6,358 bases of DNA. It comes from CALAEC01 sp050692915 (GTDB lineage: Bacteria > Actinomycetota > UBA4738 > CALAEC01). Below the pieces are notes generated by a model. The model was not told the origin of the DNA and did not search any database. It saw nothing but the letters and a program-made list of their open reading frames with translations. Below are positions 1 through 5,957 of the stretch, piece by piece (position 1 is the stretch's first letter; every line of letters starts with the position of its first letter). Where the stretch lies: NCBI GenBank assembly GCA_050692915.1, contig JBOGVU010000122.1, forward strand, positions 1 to 6,358, read 5' to 3'. A program made the translations under genes and the position numbers.

Positions 1-367
1 GCAGGAGCGAGCCCCGCAGGCTCAGCTCGCCGCTGAGCGCGTATCGCGAGAGCCGCTCCCCTTTCACCTGCCCGGTGGCGGCGAGCACCGCCACGGCGAT
101 CGGGAGGTCGAAGCCCGGTCCCTCCTTGCGGAGGTCGGCCGGGCTGAGGTTGACGGTGACCCGTCGGAGCGGCCACTCGAGCCCGGAGTTCTCCACGGCA
201 GGGCGGACCCGCTCCCGGGCGTCCTGCACCGCCGCGCCGGGGAGTCCGGTCAGGAGGAGGGCCGGCAGGCCGCGGCCCACGTGGGCCTCGACACCGACGA
301 CCTGGCCCCGCACGCCCACCACCGCCACCGCGTGGGCCTGCGCGTACACGACGTCTGATGCTGCCAC
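1..367 (-). CDS. comM: ComM/YifB-type Mg-chelatase-like AAA+ ATPase, N-terminal part (cut by the window edge)
   Basis: The first 122 codons of a YifB/ComM protein are present and the 3' end runs off the left edge. The visible part is the N-terminal Lon-protease-like (ChlI) domain: residues 11-45 match the family's opening strands, and residues 73-96 carry the hallmark NLSPADLRKEGPGFDLPI followed by a hydrophobic helix. The Walker A motif and the Mg-chelatase C-terminal domain lie outside the window. In naturally transformable bacteria ComM is a hexameric helicase that extends branch migration of incoming DNA during recombination; in Actinobacteria the gene usually follows yraN and precedes dprA. 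Start: GTG at 367-365, the only usual start codon before an in-frame TAA at 409-407. No good Shine-Dalgarno sequence precedes it. Here comM is separated from yraN by two plus-strand genes, so it probably has its own promoter between 368 and 440. Family identity is firm; a role in transformation in this organism is inference. Confidence 0.93.
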   Translation of the reverse strand, partial: MAASDVVYAQAHAVAVVGVRGQVVGVEAHVGRGLPALLLTGLPGAAVQDARERVRPAVENSGLEWPLRRVTVNLSPADLRKEGPGFDLPIAVAVLAATGQVKGERLSRYALSGELSLRGSLL

Positions 368-440
368 GAGGGGGTGACAGGCTCGCCCGCCCCGCCCGGC
401 CGTGGTTTACTCCACCACCGATGGCCCGCGAGGACCAAAC
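368..440. promoter_or_regulatory. 73-bp divergent intergenic spacer (comM / membrane protein gene)
   Basis: This is the only spacer between divergently read genes, so promoters for comM (minus) and for the membrane protein-prsW pair (plus) are expected here or in the adjacent 5' coding ends. I see no convincing -35/-10 pair on either strand. A short AT-richer patch at 403-411 lies in a small inverted repeat, GTGG (402-405) and CCAC (412-415) around a six-base loop, which could be an operator half-site or chance. That a promoter exists here is inference from gene orientation. Confidence 0.4.
430..434 (+). promoter_or_regulatory. Ribosome binding site deciding the start of the membrane protein gene
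   Basis: GAGGA at 430-434 lies six bases before GTG 441. The alternative in-frame GTG at 402 has no comparable purine-rich site and would add thirteen residues with no family character, so 441 is preferred. Confidence 0.65.
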
Positions 441-1079
441 GTGACCGAGCCGCCCGGCGCCCCCGGGACCGCCCCCGGCTGGACGCCACCGCCACCGCCT
501 CCGCCGCCGAAAGCACCCCGGGAGGCCCGCTGGCTGCCCACCGCCGTCTCGTTCGTGGTGCTGCTGTCCGTGTCGTTCGGCGGGTTCCTGGTCGCCGGGG
601 ACACGAGCGCGGCCACCCAGGAGATCAGCGGTGACGAGAGCGAGCCGGGCGAGCCGATCGAGCTCGTCCCCGGCGTCATCATCCACCCGCCGCAAGGGTG
701 GTCGGTCGAACGACAGGAGGGGCAGCCGCCCTCGCTCCGGCTGGCGAACGGCATCGCTCAGATGTACATCGCGGCGTCGCCGGTGACCGGGGATCCCCTT
801 CAGCAGCTGGACGCCTACCTGAACGAGGTGCTCGTGCCGCAGGCCTCCCAGATCTCGACGAGCCCCGCTGAGTCGATCGATCTCCCCTCCGGCCACCCGG
901 CGGCCTACTTCGCCTACCTGGGGTCCTTCGAGGGGGTGAACGCGCCGCTGGAGGGTGAGGTCGCGGCCGTGGTGGCCCCCAGCGGCTCCGCGCTCATCAT
1001 CGACGGCTGGGCTCCCGAAGGGCAGTTCGTGTCGGTCCAGGACGTCCGGGCGACCGTGGTGGCCGCTGAGGTCTCGTGA
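441..1079 (+). CDS. Proline-rich single-pass membrane protein with an extracytoplasmic domain, function unknown
   Basis: I do not recognise a characterised family for this 212-residue protein. It has a short cytoplasmic N-terminus rich in Pro and Gly, with eight consecutive prolines at 16-23, then basic residues (K24, R27, R30) and one hydrophobic segment at about 32-52. The positive-inside rule predicts N-in/C-out. The rest (about 53-212) should be outside the membrane: an acidic linker near 60-75, then a compact domain with the pattern VIIHPPQGWSVERQ...LRLANGIAQMYIA. This alternation of a Gly-Trp turn with short strands loosely resembles PsbP/DcrB-like (DUF1795-type) domains; that is an impression, not a match. 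There is no lipobox and no anti-sigma zinc-binding motif. The next gene is prsW, overlapping by one base (TGATG), so the two are co-translated and the protein may be a partner, substrate or regulator of the protease. The proline run should need EF-P for efficient translation. The gene is clearly coding; function is unknown. Confidence 0.85.
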   Translation: MTEPPGAPGTAPGWTPPPPPPPPKAPREARWLPTAVSFVVLLSVSFGGFLVAGDTSAATQEISGDESEPGEPIELVPGVIIHPPQGWSVERQEGQPPSLRLANGIAQMYIAASPVTGDPLQQLDAYLNEVLVPQASQISTSPAESIDLPSGHPAAYFAYLGSFEGVNAPLEGEVAAVVAPSGSALIIDGWAPEGQFVSVQDVRATVVAAEVS

Positions 1080-2299
1080 TGGCCTCTCCTGCGGCGGCCC
1101 CCCGACGTCCTAGCTGGGGCTACCAGACCTCGCTGTGGCAGATCCACCAGCCGGCCTTCTGGCTGTTCGCCTTGATCCTGGTGGTCACCTCGATCTTCTC
1201 GATCATCATCCAGGCCAGCTTCGCGGACCTGAGGCCCGGCGGGTGGCTGCTGTCCTGGTTCCTCCTGGCGCTGTACGCGGTCCCGGTGGTTATCGCCATC
1301 TTCGCCCTCGATCTCTACGAGCGAGAGCCGCTGTCGCTGGCCATCGGGGCGTTCCTGTGGGGCGCGTTCGCCGCCACGAGCATGTCGATCTTCGCGAACC
1401 AGGGATGGGGCCTGGCCCTGATCGACTGGTTCGGCATCGACTTCGCCGGACGATGGGCCCCCGCGCTCACCGCACCCTTCACCGAGGAGATCACCAAGGG
1501 CGTCGGGGTGATCCTCCTCTACCTGATCGCCAGGGGCGAGATGGACGACCTCATGGACGGGTTTGTCTACGGGGCCATGGTGGGCCTGGGGTTCACCATC
1601 GTCGAGGACGTCTTCTACTTCGTGAACGTGTTCGGGGGGGACCCGGTCGGCGTCCTCCAGGGGTTCTACGTCCGCGTGATCGCCAGCGGCCTGTACGGCC
1701 ACGTCCTGTACACCGGGCTGTTCGGGATGGGCGTGGCGTACTTCGTGTCACGCCGCCGGGAGGTGCCGGCCGGGAAGCGACTCGGCGTGGCCGCGCTGCT
1801 GATCGGGGCGGGGATCTTCGCCCACTTCCTGTGGAACTCGCCCCTGCTCGACCTGTACCCGACCGGCGAGCTCGACACGGCCGGCAAGTACCTCCAGGTG
1901 ATCCTGGCCACGGCGGTGAAGGGGCTCCCCTTCCTGGGGATCCTGGGCCTGATGATCGGCCTGGCCCGCCGTCGGGAACATCGGTGGCTCCGGGCCGCGC
2001 TGGCCACGGAGGTCGGCAAGGAGGGTCTCTACCCCGACGAGCTGACGGCGCTGGAGCGCCCCTCGGCCCGGCGTCGCGGCCGCCGGGAGATGGCCGCCCG
2101 GGCCGGCCCCCAGGCCGCGCAGGTCCTGAAGCGACTCCAGAAGGCCCAGATCAACCTGGCCATGGTGGCCACCCGGGTGCACCAGGAGCATCACCCGGAC
2201 CTGATTCGGCAGCGGCAGTACTGCAAGGCCCTTCGGGACTGGCTCATCGCCTATGCCCCCCAGAAGCCCGCCACCCCGCCCAGTGCGGCACCGGGCTAG
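1079..2299 (+). CDS. prsW: PrsW-family intramembrane protease
   Basis: A polytopic 406-residue membrane protein with PrsW signatures. Hydrophobic segments lie near 26-47, 56-79, 86-105, 127-150, 160-183, 193-225, 235-252 and 272-296. Conserved motifs: YEREP at 80-84; the diagnostic EExxK as FTEEITK (E136, E137, K140); GLGFTIVEDVFYF around E176; a His in the sixth segment (H208, YGHVLYTG); and FAHFLWNS (H249, N253). In Bacillus subtilis PrsW makes the first cut in the anti-sigma factor RsiW, releasing SigW; most actinobacterial homologues are uncharacterised. About 110 residues after the last membrane segment form a cytoplasmic, Arg-rich, helical tail (298-406), which I recall as common in actinobacterial PrsW proteins. 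Start: ATG 1079 is favoured over GTG 1076 because GAGGT at 1068-1072 lies six bases before it. The gene overlaps the upstream stop by one base, and its TAG shares CTAG with the opposing yraN stop. Family is firm; substrate unknown. Motif 2 reads ED where EN is more usual. Confidence 0.93.
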   Translation: MASPAAAPRRPSWGYQTSLWQIHQPAFWLFALILVVTSIFSIIIQASFADLRPGGWLLSWFLLALYAVPVVIAIFALDLYEREPLSLAIGAFLWGAFAATSMSIFANQGWGLALIDWFGIDFAGRWAPALTAPFTEEITKGVGVILLYLIARGEMDDLMDGFVYGAMVGLGFTIVEDVFYFVNVFGGDPVGVLQGFYVRVIASGLYGHVLYTGLFGMGVAYFVSRRREVPAGKRLGVAALLIGAGIFAHFLWNSPLLDLYPTGELDTAGKYLQVILATAVKGLPFLGILGLMIGLARRREHRWLRAALATEVGKEGLYPDELTALERPSARRRGRREMAARAGPQAAQVLKRLQKAQINLAMVATRVHQEHHPDLIRQRQYCKALRDWLIAYAPQKPATPPSAAPG

Positions 2300-2679
2300 A
2301 ACGCGTCCTCGAACAGGTGGACGGCGGGCGGGCTGCCCGCTCTCCAGGACACACTGGCCACGTCGAATCGAACGCTCGAGTCGGTCGGTCGCCTCGTGGA
2401 CACGAACGCCTCCGCCAGCTGACGGAGCTTGCGCCGTTTCGATGCGGTCACGGCCTCGTGCGGCCCGCCGAGCCCCACGGACGCCCGCGTCTTGACCTCG
2501 CAGAACACCAGGAGGTCGCCTCGCATCACGACGAGGTCCAGCTCGCCCAACGGGCACCGCCAGTTCCTGGCCACCAGCCGGTACCCCCGCGAGCGATACA
2601 CCTCCCACGCCGCCCGCTCGCCGTCGCGCCAGACCCCGTCGCGGTCCATCCGGGCCAGGATGGCCCGAGGGTCTGACAT
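2296..2679 (-). CDS. yraN: YraN / UPF0102 family putative endonuclease
   Basis: A 127-residue UPF0102 protein, the usual size for the family. It has the restriction-endonuclease-like (PD-(D/E)XK) pattern: GERAAWEV at 20-27 with E21, the RNWRCPLGELDLVV block at 38-51 with E46 and D48, and VFCEVKTR at 58-65 with E61 and K63, followed by KRRKL (81-85) and RFDV (104-107). These acidic residues and the lysine form the predicted metal-dependent nuclease centre. No activity is well established for the family; a role in DNA processing near comM/dprA is often suggested. The start ATG at 2679-2677 is three bases after the DUF2469 stop, and no clear Shine-Dalgarno sequence precedes it, so translation is probably coupled to the upstream gene. 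A second ATG at codon 11 is possible but has no better site. The 3' end meets prsW head-on: the two stop codons overlap in CTAG (2296-2299). Confidence 0.95.
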   Translation of the reverse strand: MSDPRAILARMDRDGVWRDGERAAWEVYRSRGYRLVARNWRCPLGELDLVVMRGDLLVFCEVKTRASVGLGGPHEAVTASKRRKLRQLAEAFVSTRRPTDSSVRFDVASVSWRAGSPPAVHLFEDAF

Positions 2680-2682
2680 CGG

Positions 2683-2997
2683 CTACCGGATGGGCTCGGC
2701 CTGCGGACCGGCGTCGCTCCCGGCGAGCTCCTCGATGTTCACGTCGTGGGTGGTCAGGACCCGGACCGAGGTCACGAAACGGGCGGGCCGGTGCATGTCC
2801 CACACCCAGGCGTCGTTCATCCTGACCTCGACCCATCCGTCGGGCCGGTTGGTCATCTCCACCTCGTTGGCCAGGTAGAAGCGCCGTTCGGTCTCGATCA
2901 CGTAGCGGAACATCGGGAGGACGTCGCGGTACTCCCGGTAGAGCCGCAGCTCTTGATCGACCTCGTACTTCTCGAGCTCCTCTTCGCCCTCGCTCAC
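2683..2997 (-). CDS. DUF2469 family protein (actinobacteria-specific, function unknown)
   Basis: A 104-residue protein matching DUF2469: an acidic N-terminus leading into ELEKYEVDQELRLYREYRDV (7-26), then the family core YVIETERRFYLANEVE (32-47) and DAWVWDMHRPARFVTSVRV (62-80), ending at DVNIEEL (85-91) plus a short variable tail. The family is small, highly conserved and almost confined to Actinobacteria, where it sits beside rnhB and yraN. Its biochemical role is unknown; no catalytic motif is visible. The reading frame stays open well upstream, but GTG 2997-2995 is the right start: it has a perfect AGGAGG (3010-3005) seven bases ahead, begins exactly where homologues do, and overlaps the rnhB stop in GTGA. 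The gene is a good taxonomic marker for this window. Confidence 0.95.
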   Translation of the reverse strand: MSEGEEELEKYEVDQELRLYREYRDVLPMFRYVIETERRFYLANEVEMTNRPDGWVEVRMNDAWVWDMHRPARFVTSVRVLTTHDVNIEELAGSDAGPQAEPIR

Positions 2998-3653
2998 CTC
3001 GCGGCCTCCTTCATGCGCCGGTACTCGTCCGGCGACATCGGGTCGAGCACGTGGTTGAAGGACCGCCTGTGGATCGGCGTCGGCCCGAGCCGCCACAGCG
3101 CCTCCCAGTGCCGCTCGGTCCCGTACCCGCGGTTCGTGTCGAAACCGTACTCCGGGAACCGGCGGTGGTACCGGTCCATCATCCGGTCCCTGGTGGTCTT
3201 GGCGATCACCGAGGCCGCCGCCACAGACGCCGTCACCACGTCGCCCTTCCGGAGGGCCAGCGACGGGAGGCCAAGGCGCTTGATGGGGAACCCGTCGGTG
3301 AGCACGAACTCCGGCACGACCGCCAGCGTCCGAAGGGCTCGCCGGAGTAGGGCCAGGTTCGTGCGGTGGAGACCGGCCCTATCGATCCGGCCGGGCATGG
3401 CCTTGCGCACCGAGATCGCCAGGGCGCGGTCCCGGATCCTGGCCGCCGCCTCGCGGCGCTGCTTCGGGGTCAGGAGCTTCGAGTCCTCGATCCCGTCGAG
3501 GTCGAAGTCGTCCGGGAGGATGACCGCCGCGGCCACCAGCGGACCGGCCAATGCCCCCCGGCCGGCCTCGTCCACCCCGGCCAGCGTCCGGAAGCCGCGC
3601 GCCCGAAGCTGGCGCTCGTAGTGGTCGATCTCCTTCAGTCGTCGGACAACCAC
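2994..3653 (-). CDS. rnhB: Ribonuclease HII
   Basis: A 219-residue RNase HII, which cuts the RNA strand of RNA-DNA hybrids and starts removal of single ribonucleotides misincorporated in DNA. Visible motifs: GVDEAGRG at 26-33 holding catalytic D28 and E29; EDSKLL at 56-61; VLTDGFP at 117-123 with D120; ASVIAKTTRDRMMD at 147-160 with D156; GYGTERH (176-182) and HRRSF (195-199), the substrate-binding end. The four carboxylates D28, E29, D120 and D156 make a complete DEDD site. The start chosen is GTG 3653-3651, inside the last codons of lepB (19-base overlap), with GAGGA at 3662-3658 four bases ahead; the next in-frame GTG would fall within the active-site motif. The 3' end AAGGAGGCCGCGAGGTGA doubles as the ribosome binding site and start of the DUF2469 gene. 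Identity is certain; the exact start is likely. Confidence 0.96.
   Translation of the reverse strand: MVVRRLKEIDHYERQLRARGFRTLAGVDEAGRGALAGPLVAAAVILPDDFDLDGIEDSKLLTPKQRREAAARIRDRALAISVRKAMPGRIDRAGLHRTNLALLRRALRTLAVVPEFVLTDGFPIKRLGLPSLALRKGDVVTASVAAASVIAKTTRDRMMDRYHRRFPEYGFDTNRGYGTERHWEALWRLGPTPIHRRSFNHVLDPMSPDEYRRMKEAAR
3005..3010 (-). promoter_or_regulatory. Shine-Dalgarno AGGAGG fixing the DUF2469 start
   Basis: AGGAGG, read on the minus strand from 3010 to 3005, lies within the penultimate codons of rnhB and seven bases before GTG 2997. It is the strongest ribosome binding site in the window and rules out the longer in-frame N-terminus. Confidence 0.8.
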
Positions 3654-4351
3654 TCGATCCTCGACGGCGGCCACAGCAGCACGAATGCCTTCCCCACGAT
3701 CTTGTCCATCGGGATCTGCCCCAGGGCGGATCGCGAGTCCTGGGAGTTCGGCCGATTGTCGCCCATGACGAAGACATGGTCCGGCTCCACCTGCGTCGGG
3801 GCGAAGTCCTGGGCGCCGCGGTTGCTGAGGTACGGCTCCGCGATCCGCTCCCCGTTGACGTAGACCTTGCCGTTCTTCATCTCCACGGTGTCGCCGGGCA
3901 CGCCGACCACCCGCTTGATGAAGTCCTTGGTGGGGTCCGTGGAGAACCCCAGGCCCTCGACCAGCCAGTCCCACACGGCCTCGAACACGTTCCCGTCCGG
4001 GTCCTGCAGGCTCGGGTTCTCGAACACGATGACGTCACCGCGCTGCGGCTCGCCGAAATCGTACACGAGCTTGTTGACCAGGACCCGGTCCCCGATCAGC
4101 AGGGTGGGCACCATCGACTCCGACGGGATGAAGAACGCCTGGATCAGGAACGTCTTGATCAGGAGCGCCAGCGCGAACGCGATGATGACGAGGCCGGGGA
4201 GCTCCTTGAAGAAACCGAGGAAACCGCCCTGCTCATCCGTCTCCTTCTGCTCGCCGCGGTCCGGCTCGGGAGCGTCCGGCGTGGGTTCGGCATCGGGCGA
4301 CGTCCGGAGGTCACCGGCCGAGGCGCCCGCGGAGGGGCGGGCCTGGCTCAC
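3635..4351 (-). CDS. lepB: Signal peptidase I
   Basis: A 238-residue type I signal peptidase (family S26), which removes signal peptides from exported preproteins on the outer face of the cytoplasmic membrane. Order of elements: an acidic, Pro/Ala-rich cytoplasmic N-terminus (1-45), one membrane anchor (about 52-72), then box B FIPSESMVPTLLIGDRV (74-90) with nucleophile S79, box C around RGDVIVF (104-110), box D FIKRVVGVPGD (144-154) with the general base K146, and box E MGDNRPNSQDSR (196-207). The Ser-Lys dyad is intact. It is a single-anchor enzyme, as expected for a Gram-positive-type cell. Start: GTG 4351-4349, three bases after the rplS stop, with GAGGG (4363-4359) seven bases ahead. Its last 19 bases overlap rnhB. 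Some actinobacteria, such as streptomycetes, carry several lepB copies here; only one is present. Confidence 0.96.
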   Translation of the reverse strand: MSQARPSAGASAGDLRTSPDAEPTPDAPEPDRGEQKETDEQGGFLGFFKELPGLVIIAFALALLIKTFLIQAFFIPSESMVPTLLIGDRVLVNKLVYDFGEPQRGDVIVFENPSLQDPDGNVFEAVWDWLVEGLGFSTDPTKDFIKRVVGVPGDTVEMKNGKVYVNGERIAEPYLSNRGAQDFAPTQVEPDHVFVMGDNRPNSQDSRSALGQIPMDKIVGKAFVLLWPPSRIEWLSDD

Positions 4352-4354
4352 GAA

Positions 4355-4762
4355 CTAGCCCTCGTCCCCGGCCGCTTCGCCGTCGGAGGGAGCCGGCTCG
4401 GCCGCGGGGGTCCCCATCGGGGTGCGCAGCTCCCGGATCCGGGCCCGCTTGCCGCGCCGCTCCCGCAGGTAGTAGAGCTTGGCCCGGCGTACGTCCCCAC
4501 GGCTGACCACCTCGATGGAGGCGATCTGGGGCGAGTGAAGAGGGAAGGTGCGCTCCACCCCGACCCCGAACGAGATCTTGCGGACCGTGAACGACTCCCG
4601 GAGCCCGCCGCCGCGGCGACGGATGACCACCCCCTGGAAGACCTGGACGCGCTCCCGCCCCGCCTCCACCACCCGCACGTGAACCTTGACGGTGTCGCCG
4701 GCCCTGAAGTCGGGCAGGTCGTCACGCAGGCGAAGCTTCTCGATGGGGTCGACCTTGTTCAT
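4355..4762 (-). CDS. rplS: 50S ribosomal protein L19
   Basis: A 135-residue L19, the large-subunit protein at the 30S-50S interface. The core is complete: FRAGDTVKVHVRVVE (19-33), RERVQVFQGVVIRRR (36-50), the signature SFGVGVERTFPLHSPQIASI (64-83), and RRAKLYYLRERRGKRARIRE (92-111). About 22 residues follow (114-135), rich in Ala, Pro, Glu and Asp; many L19 proteins end near residue 115, so this is a lineage-type acidic extension. Start ATG 4762-4760 has AGGAG (4772-4768) five bases ahead. It lies 24 bases after trmD, the largest gap in the unit, and that gap holds no hairpin or structured leader, so transcription from trmD probably reads through. lepB follows after three bases. Confidence 0.98.
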   Translation of the reverse strand: MNKVDPIEKLRLRDDLPDFRAGDTVKVHVRVVEAGRERVQVFQGVVIRRRGGGLRESFTVRKISFGVGVERTFPLHSPQIASIEVVSRGDVRRAKLYYLRERRGKRARIRELRTPMGTPAAEPAPSDGEAAGDEG

Positions 4763-4786
4763 GACGTCTCCTGCGGGGGCGGTTCC

Positions 4787-5455
4787 TCATCGTAGCAGGT
4801 CCGGTCGGTTCCTCCGCGTCTTCTCCTCGGCGGCCCGGCGCCGCCACTCCTCGATCCTGGCGTGGTTGCCGGAGACCAGCTCGTCCGGCACCCGGAGGCC
4901 CCGGTACTCCTGGGGCCGGGTGTAGTGGGGGTGGTCCAAGAGACCCCCCTCGAAGGACTCGCGGGCCAGGGACTCCTCCGTGCCGACCACGCCGGGGACC
5001 AGCCGGGTGACGGCCTCGATCACCACCAGGGCCGGGAGCTCGCCGCCGGAGACCACGTAGTCCCCGATCGAGACCTCTTCGGCCGGGAGCCCCTCGACCA
5101 CCCGCTCGTCCACGCCCTCGTACCGCCCGCTCACGAGCACGAGCCAGGGCTCTGCGGCCAGCTCCCGGACCAGGGGCTGGTCGAGCCGTCGTCCCGCCGG
5201 GGAGAGGAGGATCACCCGCTTGTAGCCCTCGCCCAGTGCCTCCACGGCACGGAACACCGGGTCGGCCATCATCACCATCCCCGGTCCGCCGCCGAAGGGC
5301 TCGTCGTCGACCTGCCGGTGCCGGCCCGTGGCATGCTCGCGGATGTCGTGAACCCGGACATCGAGGATCCCGGCCTCGATCGCCTTGCCCAGCAGGCTCT
5401 CCCGGAGTGGCCCCTCGATGATCGCCGGGAAAATCGTCATGACGTCGATGCGCAT
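4787..5455 (-). CDS. trmD: tRNA (guanine-N1)-methyltransferase TrmD
   Basis: A 222-residue SPOUT methyltransferase that makes m1G37 next to the anticodon using S-adenosylmethionine, preventing +1 frameshifting. Motifs: MRIDVMTIFP at the start; DDEPFGGGPGMVMM (50-63); VSGRYEGVDERV (108-119) and SIGDYVVSGGELPALVVIEA (129-148), which form the trefoil-knot cofactor site; RLVPGVVG (151-158) with the conserved Arg; and LLDHPHYTRP (172-181). It ends soon after RRNRPDLLR, so it lacks the extra C-terminal residues of the roughly 250-residue enterobacterial enzymes. In Haemophilus and E. coli the catalytic Asp169 sits just before the SF of this loop; here the equivalent residue is E166 (RESFEGG). Start: ATG 5455-5453, two bases after the rimM stop, with GAGGGG (5466-5461) five bases ahead; the longer in-frame N-terminus would add a low-complexity peptide absent from homologues. 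Confidence 0.98.
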   Translation of the reverse strand: MRIDVMTIFPAIIEGPLRESLLGKAIEAGILDVRVHDIREHATGRHRQVDDEPFGGGPGMVMMADPVFRAVEALGEGYKRVILLSPAGRRLDQPLVRELAAEPWLVLVSGRYEGVDERVVEGLPAEEVSIGDYVVSGGELPALVVIEAVTRLVPGVVGTEESLARESFEGGLLDHPHYTRPQEYRGLRVPDELVSGNHARIEEWRRRAAEEKTRRNRPDLLR

Positions 5456-5457
5456 CT

Positions 5458-5937
5458 CTACCCCTCGTCGAACAGGCGGGGGAGCTCCCGCACCGTGACC
5501 CGGCCGGCCTCCAGATCGACCCCGACCACGACCTCGCGTACCGCGGGGATCAGCGCGCCGCTCTCCGTGACCCACAGGTCGTTGGCTGGGTTGCCCTCGA
5601 CCTCGCTGATCCGCCCGAGAGACCGGCCGTCCTCGGTGACGACCTCCAGCCCGACGACCTGGTGGATCCAGAACCGATCGCTCTCCTCGATCGGCGGCGC
5701 GTCGGCCGCATCGACCAGGAGCACTGAGCCGCGGAGCCCGTCCGCGTCGTCCCGATCCCCGACCCCCTCAAACTTCACCAGGACGTGGTCCCGGTGGGGG
5801 CGAGATCCCTCCACGGTGAGCGTCCGGCCGTCCTCCAGCCGCAGCACCGAGCCCGCCGCGAACCGGGCGCCGACCTCGGTCAGGGGCTGGACGGACACCT
5901 CTCCGCCGACGCCGTGGCTCCTGGTGACGCGTCCCAC
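5458..5937 (-). CDS. rimM: Ribosome maturation factor RimM
   Basis: A 159-residue RimM, which binds S19 and helps assemble the 30S head and process 16S rRNA. The N-terminal beta-barrel shows GRVTRSHGVGGEVSV (2-16) and VKFEGVGDRDDADGLRG (54-70). The PRC-barrel C-terminal domain shows RFWIHQVVGLEVV (88-100), NPANDLWV (116-123) and LIPAVREVV (129-137). Start GTG 5937-5935 has GAGGT (5949-5945) seven bases ahead and is the only usual start before the frame closes upstream. It begins right on the first conserved Gly-Arg, where most RimM proteins have four to eight more residues; the untranslated bases just upstream would read EVLAV in frame, which looks like that missing strand. The protein lies 20 bases after khpA and two before trmD. 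Identity is firm; the N-terminus is the uncertain point. Confidence 0.95.
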   Translation of the reverse strand: MGRVTRSHGVGGEVSVQPLTEVGARFAAGSVLRLEDGRTLTVEGSRPHRDHVLVKFEGVGDRDDADGLRGSVLLVDAADAPPIEESDRFWIHQVVGLEVVTEDGRSLGRISEVEGNPANDLWVTESGALIPAVREVVVGVDLEAGRVTVRELPRLFDEG

Positions 5938-5957
5938 GGCGAGGACCTCGGCCGTGG

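Noticed and set aside
402..440. Longer N-terminus for the membrane protein starting at GTG 402
   Set aside because: No ribosome binding site for it, while GTG 441 has GAGGA at good spacing.
2324..2340. GCGGGC-GGGCT-GCCCGC hairpin 25 bases after the prsW stop as a possible terminator
   Set aside because: Only six pairs, no T run after it on either strand, and it lies in yraN coding sequence where such pairings are common.
1135..2676. Long open frame on the plus strand (about 513 codons) across prsW and yraN
   Set aside because: It is a shadow frame of prsW in GC-rich DNA: the product is low-complexity Arg/Gly/Pro/His, with no family resemblance, and it crosses two real genes.
1748..2836. Long minus-strand open frame (about 362 codons) opposite prsW and through yraN and DUF2469
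   Set aside because: Same GC-bias effect; its composition is unlike a folded protein and it conflicts with well-supported genes.
4763..4786. Possible L19 leader or terminator between trmD and rplS
   Set aside because: The 24 bases contain only the ribosome binding site and no stable hairpin.
3551..4795. Plus-strand open frame (about 414 codons) opposite lepB and rplS
   Set aside because: Its product is rich in Asp, His, Arg and Leu, typical of an antisense shadow; both minus-strand genes there are certain.
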